A stretch of 64,000 bases of DNA from Pseudomonas fragi (GTDB taxonomy: Bacteria; Pseudomonadota; Gammaproteobacteria; Pseudomonadales; Pseudomonadaceae): the NCBI RefSeq assembly GCF_025426255.1, contig NZ_CP104861.1, forward strand, positions 4,821,001 to 4,885,000, in the 5' to 3' direction. This document shows, in pieces, positions 8,102-17,490 of this stretch. The notes under the pieces were generated by a model, which saw nothing but the letters and a program-made list of their open reading frames with translations, was not told the DNA's origin and made no database searches. The translations under genes were made by a program, and so were the position numbers. Each line of letters starts with the position of its first letter. Positions within the stretch are counted from its first letter, which is position 1.

Positions 8102-10366
8102 TTAATTGGGTATTTCTACCAACAAGGCATCCACACGCTGGAAGCCTCGCGGCAGTTTGTTACCCCGCCGGCCACGCTCACCTTTGTAGTGCTCAAGATC
8201 ATCCGCCTTGAGCGACAAGGTGCGCTTGCCTGCCTGCAACACCAGTGTGGCGTTGTCCGGGAGCACGGCAAGGTCAGTCACATATTCTTCACGGTTGGCC
8301 ACGCGATCGCCGGGAATACCGATGATCTTGTTGCCCTTGCCCTTGCCCAGTTGCGGCAGGTCGCTGACTTTGAAAATCAGCAGGCGGCCCTCGGTAGTCA
8401 CGGCTGCCAGCCAGTTGTGCTCGCGGTCGTTGACGGGCTTTGGCTGCATGACTTGCGCGCCTTTGGGCAGGCTGAGCAATGCCTTGCCAGCCTTGTTTTT
8501 GGCTTGCAGGTCTTCACCCTTGACCACAAAACCGTAACCAGCATCAGAGGCGATAACGTACAGCGCATCGTCTTCCGGCAACAGCACACATTCAAAGCTT
8601 GCGCCGGGCGGTGGAGTCAAGCGGCCGGTCAGCGGCTCGCCCTGGCCACGGGCCGACGGCAAGGTGTGCGCCGCCACCGAGTAGCTGCGCCCCGTGGAGT
8701 CGATAAACACCGCAAATTGATTGGAACGTCCGGCCGCGGCGGTTTTGTAACCATCCCCCGCTTTATAGGACAAACCTGTCGCATCCAGGTCGTGACCTTT
8801 ACCGCAACGCACCCAGCCTTTTTCAGACAGAACAACCGTGACCGATTCAGTCGGCACCAGTTCGTTTTCCGACAGGGCTTTGGCTTCAGTACGAGACACA
8901 ATTGGCGAGCGACGGTCGTCGCCATAAGTTTCGGCATCGGCCAGCAATTCGGTGCGGACCAATTTTTTAAGCTTGGTTTCGCTGCCCAACAGGGTTTGCA
9001 GCTTGGCCTGCTCTTTACGCAGCGCATCTTGCTCGGTGCGCAGCTTCATCTCTTCAAGGCGGGCCAACTGGCGCAAGCGCGTGTCGAGAATGTAGTCAGC
9101 CTGGATTTCGCTCAGGGCAAAGCGCGCAATCAACTCGGCCTTGGGGTGTTCCTCGGTACGGATGATGTGAATCACTTCATCGAGGTTCAGGTACGCGGTA
9201 AGCAAACCGTCCAACAGGTGCAGGCGACGCTCGACTTTATCGAGGCGAAACTGCAGTCGGCGGCGCACCACATTAACCCGGAACTCCAGCCATTCCACCA
9301 GCAAAGCGCGCAGGTTTTTCAGCTGCGGCTTACCGTCCAGACCGATGATGTTGATGTTGACCCGGAACGTGGACTCAAGCTCGGTTACGGCGAACAAGTG
9401 CTGCATCAGTTCGTCGAGATCGACCTTGTTGTTACGCGGAATGATCACGATACGGCACGGGTTTTCGTGGTCAGATTCGTCGCGCAGGTCAGTGACCATT
9501 GCCAGCTTGGTCGGCTTGGCCTGCATCAGGGCCGCGATCTGCTCCAGCACCTTGGCACCGGATACCTGATGCGGCAGCGCGGTGACCACGATGTCGCCGT
9601 CTTCAATGTGATAAACGGCACGCATGCGCACCGAACCACGGCCGGTCTGGTAGATCTTCAGCAGGTCAGCACGGGGGGTGATGATTTCAGCTTCGGTCGG
9701 GTAGTCCGGGCCCTGAATGTGCTCGCACAGCTGCTCAACGGTGGCCTTGGGCTCGTCGAGCAAGCGCACGCAAGCCGCTGCCACTTCACGCAGGTTGTGC
9801 GGCGGCACGTCGGTGGCCATGCCCACGGCGATACCGGTGGTGCCATTGAGCAGGATGTTCGGCAAACGTGCGGGTAATACCGCAGGTTCGTCGAGGGTGC
9901 CGTCAAAGTTTGGCACCCAGTCCGCAGTGCCCTGGCCCAGCTCGCTGAGCAGCACTTCGGAGTAACGCGATAAGCGCGCTTCGGTGTATCGCATGGCCGC
10001 GAACGACTTGGGATCGTCCGGCGCACCCCAGTTGCCCTGACCGTCGACCAGGGTGTAGCGATAGCTGAACGGCTGCGCCATCAACACCATGGCTTCGTAG
10101 CACGCCGAGTCGCCGTGGGGGTGGAACTTGCCGAGGACGTCACCGACGGTACGCGCCGATTTCTTGTGCTTGGAGTCAGCGTCCAGCCCCAATTCGCTCA
10201 TGGCGTAAATAATACGCCGCTGTACGGGCTTAAGGCCGTCGCCGATATGCGGCAGGGCCCGGTCCATGATTACGTACATGGAGTAGTTGAGGTAGGCCTG
10301 TTCGGTGAAGTCGGCCAGTGACCGGCGTTCTACGCCGTCCAGGCTGAGTTCAAGGGAGTCGCTCAT
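8102..10366 (-). CDS. parC: DNA topoisomerase IV subunit A (ParC)
   Basis: ParC is the DNA-cleaving subunit of topoisomerase IV, which unlinks daughter chromosomes. The 754-residue product is full length. It opens with LADFTEQAYLNYSMYVIMDRALPHIGDGLKPVQRR and contains the cleavage region HPHGDSACYEAMVLMAQPF. In this quinolone-determining segment Ser and Glu at the two common resistance positions are the usual wild-type residues. The C-terminal third forms the DNA-wrapping domain. It is the last gene of a minus-strand cluster that also contains parE, separated by two small genes. The start ATG at 10366 has a GAGGTCCGC-type sequence upstream. Confidence 0.97.
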   Translation of the reverse strand: MSDSLELSLDGVERRSLADFTEQAYLNYSMYVIMDRALPHIGDGLKPVQRRIIYAMSELGLDADSKHKKSARTVGDVLGKFHPHGDSACYEAMVLMAQPFSYRYTLVDGQGNWGAPDDPKSFAAMRYTEARLSRYSEVLLSELGQGTADWVPNFDGTLDEPAVLPARLPNILLNGTTGIAVGMATDVPPHNLREVAAACVRLLDEPKATVEQLCEHIQGPDYPTEAEIITPRADLLKIYQTGRGSVRMRAVYHIEDGDIVVTALPHQVSGAKVLEQIAALMQAKPTKLAMVTDLRDESDHENPCRIVIIPRNNKVDLDELMQHLFAVTELESTFRVNINIIGLDGKPQLKNLRALLVEWLEFRVNVVRRRLQFRLDKVERRLHLLDGLLTAYLNLDEVIHIIRTEEHPKAELIARFALSEIQADYILDTRLRQLARLEEMKLRTEQDALRKEQAKLQTLLGSETKLKKLVRTELLADAETYGDDRRSPIVSRTEAKALSENELVPTESVTVVLSEKGWVRCGKGHDLDATGLSYKAGDGYKTAAAGRSNQFAVFIDSTGRSYSVAAHTLPSARGQGEPLTGRLTPPPGASFECVLLPEDDALYVIASDAGYGFVVKGEDLQAKNKAGKALLSLPKGAQVMQPKPVNDREHNWLAAVTTEGRLLIFKVSDLPQLGKGKGNKIIGIPGDRVANREEYVTDLAVLPDNATLVLQAGKRTLSLKADDLEHYKGERGRRGNKLPRGFQRVDALLVEIPN

Positions 10367-10377
10367 GCGGACCTCAT

Positions 10378-10899
10378 TCAGTTCGTTGTCTGGCGCAGCA
10401 GCATGGTGCCGCCGCGCTGGGTAAATTCAAGTTTGTTCAGCGCACTCATGCCCAGCAGCACTTGCTCGCCTTCCAGCCCCGGAGCCGCCACTGCACGCAC
10501 GTCGCGCAACACAATGGCGCCCAGTTGCAGCCGGTCGATGCGGGTCTGATAGCCCTGGGTGCGGCCATTGGCGGTGTTCAGGGTCACGGGGACACCTTTG
10601 GGCAACGCCAGTTGTCTGGCCAGATCCATCGGCACTGCCACATCGGTGGCGCCGGTATCCAGCAAAAACTCCACCGGCACGTTGTTGATCCGGCCGCTGG
10701 CGACGAAGTGACCCTGCGCGTTGCCGAGCAGTTTGACCTCGATATAACCCTCGCCTTGTTGCGAGGTGACTTCGGTATTGGGGTTTGCCTGACGCTGTTC
10801 CCAGCGCCCGAAAAATTGCGCTGCCAGGTACAGCCCGGCACACCAAGCCACGATCATGAAGACGCGACCGACACCTTTACCCGGTGCTTGCTGGCTCAT
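10378..10899 (-). CDS. Retropepsin-like (TIGR02281 clan AA) aspartic protease
   Basis: A 173-residue membrane-anchored protein with one N-terminal hydrophobic segment (VFMIVAWCAGLYLAAQFF). The rest resembles retroviral-type aspartic proteases, with the active-site motif LLDTGATDVAVP near residue 85 and the following VLLGMSALNKLEF, a flap and helix pattern of this clan. Its substrate is unknown. ATG 10899 has GGAGTG upstream and overlaps the stop of the preceding esterase gene in an ATGA, so translation is probably coupled. An open frame to 10914 exists but adds no convincing start. Confidence 0.82.
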   Translation of the reverse strand: MSQQAPGKGVGRVFMIVAWCAGLYLAAQFFGRWEQRQANPNTEVTSQQGEGYIEVKLLGNAQGHFVASGRINNVPVEFLLDTGATDVAVPMDLARQLALPKGVPVTLNTANGRTQGYQTRIDRLQLGAIVLRDVRAVAAPGLEGEQVLLGMSALNKLEFTQRGGTMLLRQTTN

Positions 10900-11876
10900 G
10901 ATTTGACACTCCAACCACCTTGCGGGGCAGCAAAGCGCCAGACGATGGGGCGCTTCTCGCCATCGGCACGGACATGGTTGCCGTTGTCGACACCGATCCA
11001 GGCGCCTTTGGCATCCAGGCTCAAGGCCTCGGCATTGCCATAGGCGCTGTTATAAAGCCGCCCTTCGGTCAAAGCATCATTGCCAAATGACCAGCAGCGC
11101 TCGATTTCACCCGTATCCGGGGTACGCCGACAAATGCGATAGGCCATGCGCTCAAGGGTAAACAGCTTGCCCTCGAACAGCGCCAGATCGGCAAAATCCT
11201 TTTGCTGGGCCCTGGCCTTGAGCTGAGGCGGCGCCTGTTCAAGACCGCCTTCACTCATGAGTACGCAACCGCCTGCGCAATCCCACACACTCTGTTTTTT
11301 GCGGATGGTCAGCAAGCCACGGCGCTCACGCTCCGCCGCCAGCCAGATCTGGTTGCCCTGCGGGTTGATGGCGATGCCTTCAAACAACGCATTAAAATGC
11401 AGCAACATGCCACTGGCACGGGCCTGACGCACCAACGTCGGGTCAATCTTGAGCCAGGCCGGCGCGCCCGTCAGCGGAACTTGCAACACAGCGGCATGGG
11501 CTTCACTGACCACATAGCGGTTGCCCGCGTCGTCGCACGTGATGCCTTCAAAATCCAGAGCACCGCCGCGCAACGGGCTGATGGCTTTACCCATCATCCG
11601 TACACCCCACGGCAAGCCGCTTTCCGGCGGCGGCGGAACTTCAATGCTCAGGGCCTCGGCTTGCCACACGGTAGTACGCTGATCAAGGCGATAAATCTGA
11701 TCATCATCGCGATCCGAGACGGTCCACAACTCACCTGAACACAGCGCCAGGCCAGACAGATTGCCACCGCGCATGCCTGCAACCGGGTGCTCTGACTGCA
11801 GCACCAGCTCTGGCCAGGTATTGGCCATGACTGGCGCAGCACCCAACCAGAGCAAGCCCAGCAAGGCACTGCGCAT
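10896..11876 (-). CDS. Esterase-like activity of phytase family protein, exported
   Basis: A 326-residue protein with a signal peptide (MRSALLGLLWLGAAPVMA-NT). The mature domain contains SGLALCSGELWTVSDRDDDQIYRL, DFEGITCDDAGNRYVVSEAHAA and FEGIAINPQGNQIWLAAERE. These Asp/Glu-rich repeats are typical of the phytase-like beta-propeller fold (PF13449). It probably acts in the periplasm, but its substrate is not known. The start overlaps the parE stop by one base (TGATG), and its own stop overlaps the next gene, placing it in the parE-parC transcription unit. Confidence 0.8.
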   Translation of the reverse strand: MRSALLGLLWLGAAPVMANTWPELVLQSEHPVAGMRGGNLSGLALCSGELWTVSDRDDDQIYRLDQRTTVWQAEALSIEVPPPPESGLPWGVRMMGKAISPLRGGALDFEGITCDDAGNRYVVSEAHAAVLQVPLTGAPAWLKIDPTLVRQARASGMLLHFNALFEGIAINPQGNQIWLAAERERRGLLTIRKKQSVWDCAGGCVLMSEGGLEQAPPQLKARAQQKDFADLALFEGKLFTLERMAYRICRRTPDTGEIERCWSFGNDALTEGRLYNSAYGNAEALSLDAKGAWIGVDNGNHVRADGEKRPIVWRFAAPQGGWSVKS

Positions 11877-13780
11877 CAGGCCAGCACCTGCGCCAGGTTA
11901 CCTTTGGATTCGAGCCATGACTTGCGATCACCGGCGCGCTTCTTGGCCAGCAGCATATCCATCATTTCGCTGGTAGCGGCGTAATCTTCCAGCGTCAGTT
12001 GCACCAGGCGACGGGTATTTGGGTCCATCGTGGTTTCGCGCAACTGTGGCGGGTTCATCTCACCCAGACCCTTGAATCGCGTGACCTGTGGCTTGCCACG
12101 TTTTTTCTCGGCCACCAGCCGGTCAAGAATGCCGTCACGTTCTGCTTCGTCCAGGGCGTAGAAAATCTCTTTGCCCAAGTCGATGCGGTACAGCGGTGGC
12201 ATCGCCACGTACACGTGACCGGCGTCCACCAGCGGACGGAAGTGCTGCACGAACAACGCGCAGAGCAAAGTCGCAATGTGCAGACCGTCGGAGTCGGCGT
12301 CGGCCAGGATGCAGATTTTTCCGTAGCGCAACTGGCTGATATCGGCTGCGCCCGGATCGACACCGATGGCTACGGCGATGTTGTGCACTTCCTGACTGGC
12401 CAGCACTTCACTGCCGTCGACTTCCCAGGTATTGAGGATCTTGCCGCGCAACGGCAGGATCGCCTGGAATTCCTTGTCCCGTGCTTGCTTGGCTGAGCCG
12501 CCAGCGGAGTCACCCTCTACCAGGAACAGTTCGGAACGCATCGGATCCTGCCCGGCACAGTCGGCCAGTTTGCCCGGCAAGGCTGGGCCTTGGGTGATGC
12601 GCTTGCGCTCGACCTTTTTACTGGCCTTGAGCCGGCGTCCGGCGTTGTTGATCGCCAGTTCGGCAAGCTGCATGCCCATCTCGGGATTGGCGTTGAGCCA
12701 CAGGCTGAAGGAGTCTTTGATCACGCCCGATACAAATGCTGCCGCTTCACGGGAGGACAGTCGCTCTTTGGTCTGGCCGGAGAACTGCGGTTCCTGCATC
12801 TTCATCGACAGCACGAACGCAATGCGTTCCCACACGTCTTCGGGCGCCAGCTTCACGCCACGCGGCAGTAAGCTGCGGAACTCGCAGAACTCGCGCATTG
12901 CGTCGAGCAAACCCTGGCGCAAACCGTTGACGTGAGTACCGCCCTGAGCTGTAGGGATCAGGTTGACGTAGCTTTCCTGAACGCTGTCACCCCCTTCAGG
13001 CAGCCACAGCAAGGCCCAGTCGATGGCTTCTTTATTACCGGCCAGGCTGCCGCAGAACGGCTCATCCGGCAGGCGTTCGAATTCGCTGACCGCGTCGACC
13101 AGATACGAGCGCAGGCCGTCTTCGTAATGCCACTCGACCTTTTCGCCGGTGCCTTTGTCTTCAAAGCTGACCAGCAGCCCCGGGCACAGTACGGCCTTGG
13201 CCTTGAGGACGTGCTTGAGACGGCTGACCGAGAACTTGGGCGAATCGAAGTATTTGGGGTCCGGCGCGAAGTACACGCTGGTGCCGGTGTTGCGCTTGCC
13301 GACCGTACCGATGACTTCCAGATCGGTGGCTTTATAGCCATCGGCGAAGGTCATCTGGTATTCGTTGCCGTCGCGCTTGACCTTGACCCGCACCAGCGTC
13401 GACAGCGCGTTGACCACCGAGATCCCCACGCCGTGCAGGCCGCCGGAGAACTGGTAGTTTTTGTTGGAGAACTTGCCACCCGCGTGGAGCTTGGTGAGGA
13501 TCAGCTCGACACCTGACACACCCTCTTCCGGGTGGATGTCCACCGGCATGCCGCGCCCGTCATCGCTGACTTCCAGTGAGTGATCGGCGTGCAGAATGAC
13601 TTGCACCGACTTGGCGTGACCGGCCAGGGCTTCGTCGACGCTGTTGTCGATGACTTCCTGAGCCAGGTGGTTGGGCCGACTGGTGTCGGTGTACATGCCA
13701 GGGCGTTTGCGCACCGGGTCGAGGCCCGAGAGGACTTCGATGGCGTCGGCGTTATAAGAGCTAGCGCTGGGAGTGGCCAT
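11876..13780 (-). CDS. parE: DNA topoisomerase IV subunit B (ParE)
   Basis: ParE is the ATPase subunit of topoisomerase IV and pairs with ParC, encoded 1.5 kb downstream on the same strand. The 634-residue protein shows the GHKL ATP site (EVIDNSVDEALAGH; DDGRGMPVDIHPEEG; GGLHGVGISVVNALS) and the TOPRIM metal-binding motif EGDSAGGSAKQARD followed by PLRGKILN. The length is usual for Pseudomonas ParE. ATG 13780 is the first in-frame start. The yqiA gene ends about 50 bases upstream, so both are likely read from one promoter. Confidence 0.97.
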   Translation of the reverse strand: MATPSASSYNADAIEVLSGLDPVRKRPGMYTDTSRPNHLAQEVIDNSVDEALAGHAKSVQVILHADHSLEVSDDGRGMPVDIHPEEGVSGVELILTKLHAGGKFSNKNYQFSGGLHGVGISVVNALSTLVRVKVKRDGNEYQMTFADGYKATDLEVIGTVGKRNTGTSVYFAPDPKYFDSPKFSVSRLKHVLKAKAVLCPGLLVSFEDKGTGEKVEWHYEDGLRSYLVDAVSEFERLPDEPFCGSLAGNKEAIDWALLWLPEGGDSVQESYVNLIPTAQGGTHVNGLRQGLLDAMREFCEFRSLLPRGVKLAPEDVWERIAFVLSMKMQEPQFSGQTKERLSSREAAAFVSGVIKDSFSLWLNANPEMGMQLAELAINNAGRRLKASKKVERKRITQGPALPGKLADCAGQDPMRSELFLVEGDSAGGSAKQARDKEFQAILPLRGKILNTWEVDGSEVLASQEVHNIAVAIGVDPGAADISQLRYGKICILADADSDGLHIATLLCALFVQHFRPLVDAGHVYVAMPPLYRIDLGKEIFYALDEAERDGILDRLVAEKKRGKPQVTRFKGLGEMNPPQLRETTMDPNTRRLVQLTLEDYAATSEMMDMLLAKKRAGDRKSWLESKGNLAQVLA

Positions 13781-13832
13781 AGGGTCTCGTCGTTAGTCGT
13801 AAGTGAAAAATAAGGGCCATTCGACGGGCGCC

Positions 13833-14441
13833 TTAAAGGGCCGCAAAGTCGATGGTTTGAAACTGTTCGGCGCCTATCCCTGCAAAGCTCAACAGCTCTG
13901 GCAGTTGCTGGGCGAAACCTTGGTAACTGTGATCGCCACCCGCCTGAATACGCAATGTACAGGCCGCGTAGTACTTTTCAGCGTAGCGGTAGTCCAGGGT
14001 TTCATCGCCTGTTTGCAACCACACCTGATACCGCTGCGGGTCTTGGGGTGCTGCCACTTCGAGCTCGGCCAACGCCTGCACATGATCGTGGGTCAGTTCC
14101 CAGGTTTGGCCGCTGTAGTGGTTGGTTTGCGTGCCCAGATAACCGTCGAACATCCGATGCGGGCTGACGGCCGGGTTGACCAGCAAGGCTTTGAGGCCAT
14201 GTTGCTCGGCCAACCAGGTCGCATAGTAGCCGCCGAGCGAGCTACCGACCAGCAATGGCCTGCCCAGCTCGCTGATCGCGGCCTGCAATTGGGCCATGGC
14301 CTCACGCGGATGGTGGTGCAAGGCTGGCACCCGCAACTGCTCGCCTTGCCCGATGCGCTGCATCACTGTCGTCAACTGCGTGGCCTTCTTGGACTCGGGG
14401 GCACTGTTGAACCCGTGGATATACAAGATTGAACCCGACAT
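13833..14441 (-). CDS. yqiA: YqiA-family alpha/beta-hydrolase esterase
   Basis: A 202-residue cytoplasmic hydrolase of the YqiA/UPF0227 type, which cleaves short-chain esters in E. coli. The start SILYIHGFNSAPESKKA supplies the oxyanion-hole region and LLVGSSLGGYYATWLA the nucleophile elbow with catalytic Ser. Near the C-terminus, GGDHSYQGFAQQLPEL provides the likely catalytic His. Its position between cpdA and parE on the same strand is the conserved gammaproteobacterial arrangement. Confidence 0.88.
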   Translation of the reverse strand: MSGSILYIHGFNSAPESKKATQLTTVMQRIGQGEQLRVPALHHHPREAMAQLQAAISELGRPLLVGSSLGGYYATWLAEQHGLKALLVNPAVSPHRMFDGYLGTQTNHYSGQTWELTHDHVQALAELEVAAPQDPQRYQVWLQTGDETLDYRYAEKYYAACTLRIQAGGDHSYQGFAQQLPELLSFAGIGAEQFQTIDFAAL

Positions 14442-14536
14442 GTGATGACCCCCGAAGACACATTAAGCTGAACACAGCATCAAGAAAGACGCGCAGTTTA
14501 GCCTGACTCAAGGGCAATGACTCGCTTCAAGATATT

Positions 14537-15352
14537 TCAGTAATTATTGGCGCTGTAATCCGGCTCGAAAGTGAAACCGGCCAGGCGCGACACGCCGGTT
14601 TGCAACGTGCCATCAGGTTGCAGGCGCAACCAGCGGTAGCCCGGTGCCTCGTTGCTGACCTTGAAGTCCTGGCTGCCAACTGCGAACTGGATACAGGTCG
14701 ACGGCGATGCCAGCAGCCGGACATCGTTGCGCTGCTGATCGAACGGCTGATGCACATGCCCCCAGAGCACCGCCCGGGCCTGTGGATAACGATCCAGGAC
14801 CGCCCAGAACTCCTTGGCGTTGCGCAGGCCAATCGGCTCCAGCCACTCACACCCCACCGACACTGGATGGTGATGCAAGCACACCAGATGATGACGTTCG
14901 GGCGCTTCACTCAAGGATTGCGCCAGCAGTTGCAGTTGGTCGTCTTCCAGATAACCGGGAGTGGAATGGGGCACCGCCGAGTTGAGCAACGTAATGCGCC
15001 AATTGCCGATATCAACCACCGCCTCCAACAGACGACTTTGTACGGCGGCTTCGCGCATTTGCGGTATTTGATCGTGATTACCGGGGATCCAACGGGCAAA
15101 CGGCGCCAGTTGCGCCGTCAGTTTGCGAAAGTGCTGATAAGCCTCGACGCTACCGTCCTGGGTCAAATCGCCAGTGGCCAGTACGCCGTCGATATGCGGT
15201 TGCTCGGCGCGGATCAGATCGATGACCTGTTGCAGGCTCTGCGCCGTCTTGAGCCCCAGCAGCGAACCGTCTGGATCAGCAAACAAATGGCTGTCAGACA
15301 GCTGCACCAGCAGCACCGGATCTTCGGTGGTCAGCGTGGATACATTGGGCAA
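14537..15352 (-). CDS. cpdA: 3',5'-cyclic-AMP phosphodiesterase CpdA
   Basis: CpdA hydrolyses cAMP to AMP and so limits Crp/Vfr-type signalling. The product of about 271 residues shows all calcineurin-type metallophosphatase motifs: LVQLSDSHLF, LATGDLTQDGS, PGNHD, CLHHHP and LWGHVHQPF. The start appears to be TTG at 15352, because GGGAGA lies 6 bases upstream. An alternative TTG at 15376 would add 8 residues and lacks this site; no suitable ATG is seen. It is part of the nudF-DUF1249-cpdA-yqiA-parE group on the minus strand. Confidence 0.9.
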   Translation of the reverse strand: MPNVSTLTTEDPVLLVQLSDSHLFADPDGSLLGLKTAQSLQQVIDLIRAEQPHIDGVLATGDLTQDGSVEAYQHFRKLTAQLAPFARWIPGNHDQIPQMREAAVQSRLLEAVVDIGNWRITLLNSAVPHSTPGYLEDDQLQLLAQSLSEAPERHHLVCLHHHPVSVGCEWLEPIGLRNAKEFWAVLDRYPQARAVLWGHVHQPFDQQRNDVRLLASPSTCIQFAVGSQDFKVSNEAPGYRWLRLQPDGTLQTGVSRLAGFTFEPDYSANNY

Positions 15353-15412
15353 GGTGGCTCTCCCGGGAGGGGTCAATGAATGGCTCGATTATGCAGCCAC
15401 CGTTCAAACTTT

Positions 15413-15437
15413 TGTAGCCGCTGCCGAAGGCTGCAAC
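15413..15437 (+). repeat. Single REP half-site of the TGTAGCCGCTGCC class
   Basis: An isolated, slightly degenerate copy of the element that is found as complete inverted pairs near 17.5 and 18.95 kb. It lies between cpdA and the DUF1249 gene. Confidence 0.6.
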
Positions 15438-15453
15438 GAGCAAAAGCGCTGGC

Positions 15454-15906
15454 TCAGCGCACTTCAGCGTATTCATGCCCACACGCCAGGCAATGACTCA
15501 GCCACTCACCCAAAAACACATTGAGCTGGGCTTTTTCGTCAGGCTGGTGCATGGCTATGTTGGGATAAGGATAGATGCTGCGAAAGCGCCGGGCATGCTC
15601 GGCAGCGACTACTTCGGCCATACGCGCATCGTGATACACCTGCACCTGCAACTCGGGCACCGGCAACCAGGGCAAGCTGTGTTCCTGACGCACCCGCAGG
15701 GTGGTGGTGTACGGGCAGTCGAGAATCACCTCAAGCGTCAGTACACCCAGCATTTGATCACCCTGGGTCACAGCGATCCGACGCGGGCCAGGTTGCTCGC
15801 GCATCTCTGGCAACAAACGCATCAGCCGCGCGTAGTTGGCCTCGCAAGCTGCTTGCAGCCCGATCAGATCAACTCGATAACGATCGCGAACCCCATTTAC
15901 GACCAT
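15454..15906 (-). CDS. DUF1249 (YqiB-like) protein
   Basis: A 150-residue protein of unknown function that is conserved beside nudF and cpdA in gammaproteobacteria (yqiB in E. coli). Recognisable parts are RYRVDLIGLQAACEANYARL, which opens the family domain, and VYHDARMAEVVAAEHARRFR followed by YPNIAMHQPDEKAQLNVFL near the C-terminus. The ATG at 15906 overlaps the last 10 bases of nudF, which points to coupled translation. No signal peptide or membrane segment is seen. Confidence 0.85.
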   Translation of the reverse strand: MVVNGVRDRYRVDLIGLQAACEANYARLMRLLPEMREQPGPRRIAVTQGDQMLGVLTLEVILDCPYTTTLRVRQEHSLPWLPVPELQVQVYHDARMAEVVAAEHARRFRSIYPYPNIAMHQPDEKAQLNVFLGEWLSHCLACGHEYAEVR

Positions 15907-16514
15907 AGCCCCCTCACTTCAGCGCGATTAAGCGCCAGCCATTGCAGGGCAATAATGCTCGCTGCATTGGAAATACGTCCATCACGTACTGCTTGCAGCG
16001 CATCTTCGTACGCCCATACCGTTACACGGATATCTTCCGCTTCTTCTTCGAGGCCATGCAAGCCACCCACACCCACGGTGCTGCAACGCCCCAGGTACAA
16101 ATGCACAAACTCGGTGCTGCCGCCCGGTGACGGGAAATAACGGGTGATCGGCCACAGTGACGAGAACGTCAGTCCGGCCTCCTCCTCACCTTCACGGTGA
16201 GCGACCTCTTCAGGCACTTCGGCCTTGTCGATCAACCCGGCAACCAGCTCGATCAGCCACGGGGTTTCGGTCTTGCCCATGGCCCCAACCCGAAATTGCT
16301 CAATCAGTACCACTTCATCGCGCTGCGGGTCATAAGGCAGTACGCACACCGCGTCATGACGCACAAACACTTCGCGACTGATCTCACGGCTCATGCCTCC
16401 GGCGAAGAGTTCATGGCGCAGGTGCACGCGATCAAGTTTGTAAAAACCCTGATAACCGTTCTCGCGTTTTACGATCTCAACGGCGCTCGGCGTGGCCTTG
16501 GTGATATCAGTCAT
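15897..16514 (-). CDS. nudF: ADP-ribose diphosphatase NudF (Nudix hydrolase)
   Basis: A Nudix enzyme of 205 residues that hydrolyses ADP-ribose to AMP and ribose-5-phosphate. The Nudix box is visible as GLIDKAEVPEEVAHREGEEE followed by AGL, with Gly replacing the more usual Ala after Arg-Glu. Upstream features RREVFVRHDAVCVLPYDP-like and VVLIEQFRVGA are typical of the NudF/TrgB group. ATG 16514 (MTDITKATPSAVEIV) was chosen over a longer open frame to 16637 because homologues start here as I recall. It heads the minus-strand run that ends with parC. Confidence 0.92.
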   Translation of the reverse strand: MTDITKATPSAVEIVKRENGYQGFYKLDRVHLRHELFAGGMSREISREVFVRHDAVCVLPYDPQRDEVVLIEQFRVGAMGKTETPWLIELVAGLIDKAEVPEEVAHREGEEEAGLTFSSLWPITRYFPSPGGSTEFVHLYLGRCSTVGVGGLHGLEEEAEDIRVTVWAYEDALQAVRDGRISNAASIIALQWLALNRAEVRGLWS

Positions 16515-16735
16515 TGCAAACCCCTTGCTGGCGAATTTCACCGGGGTGGCCCTCGGCATCGCGCATCCTAACGCGCCTGCACCTGCGGATGCAGCCTCTT
16601 TTATGACGCGGGGATAGACGGATTGCCTGCAAAACAACTCTAATTGGCTCTATGTAAGCTTAGTGGCGAACCGATGCCCATGCTGGCAGTCGAACCACCA
16701 TTATTTCCCCTTTCTTTCGACGATGAAGGACGACC

Positions 16736-17482
16736 ATGTCGCTTTTAAAGTTTGCTTCCATGACTTGCATCGCCCTGACCCTGGGCGCTTGCCAAAGCAT
16801 GTTTCAACCTTCGGTACAAAAACCGCTGGGGTTTACCAATGATGCCTCGGAGCAAGTCAAAGCCGGCTGCAGCGGCCAGGACTGCCCACTGGTGAATATC
16901 GACACATTGCACTTCGCCGACGCGCCCAAGCTCGACGCGCTGATTGAAAGCCGCCTGTTGAGAATGACCGTCAGCTCCCCTGACGAAAAAATGGCACCAT
17001 CGCTCAACGCCTACCGCGAGCATTTCCTGCGTACCGCCGACAGCCGCAACAGCACCTATTTGCAAGCCAAGGTACGCGAACAACATGACGGTCTGGTGAT
17101 TGTCGAGCTGTCCAGCTACCTGGACACCGGCGGCGCACATGGCATGCCGGGGCGTGGCTTTATCAACTATTCACGCAAAGAACAAAGAGACGTGACCTTG
17201 CAGGACATGCTGCTGCCGGGTCAGGAGCAAGCCTTTTGGGGCGCCGCCAAAGTGGCCCACAACAACTGGTTGATCAGCAGCCACTATGGCAGCGATCCGG
17301 AGTTCGTAAAAAACTGGCCGTTCGAGAAGACCCCGCACGTAGCGCTGCTCAAGGACAACGTAGTGCTCAAATATGACGTGTACAGCATTGCGCCGTACTC
17401 CGAAGGTCATGTTGAGCTGAAGATCCCCTACTCGCGCCTGAAAGGGATTTTTAAACCTGAGTGGTTCCCGGCCCAGGGCTAA
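16736..17482 (+). CDS. RsiV-family (DUF3298) lipoprotein
   Basis: A 248-residue predicted lipoprotein. The signal MSLLKFASMTCIALTLGAC has the LGAC lipobox. The mature part ends in the DUF3298-type motif FKPEWFPAQG region, preceded by YSIAPYSEGHVELKIPYSRL, which is typical of the RsiV/DUF3298 family. GAHGMPGRGFINYSRKEQRDVTLQDML is the other family stretch, cited here by its landmarks GAHGMPG and LQDML. In Bacillus the family includes an anti-sigma factor that binds lysozyme. Here there is no sigma factor beside it, so any such role is unproven. AAGGA lies just before the ATG. Confidence 0.78.
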   Translation: MSLLKFASMTCIALTLGACQSMFQPSVQKPLGFTNDASEQVKAGCSGQDCPLVNIDTLHFADAPKLDALIESRLLRMTVSSPDEKMAPSLNAYREHFLRTADSRNSTYLQAKVREQHDGLVIVELSSYLDTGGAHGMPGRGFINYSRKEQRDVTLQDMLLPGQEQAFWGAAKVAHNNWLISSHYGSDPEFVKNWPFEKTPHVALLKDNVVLKYDVYSIAPYSEGHVELKIPYSRLKGIFKPEWFPAQG

Positions 17483-17490
17483 CCACAACC

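Noticed and set aside
8189..9877. 562-codon open frame opposite parC
   Set aside because: It is antisense to a well-conserved gene, with no binding site or family features.
9960..10150. Quinolone-resistance changes in parC
   Set aside because: The Ser and Glu of the HPHGDSACYE region are the usual wild-type residues.
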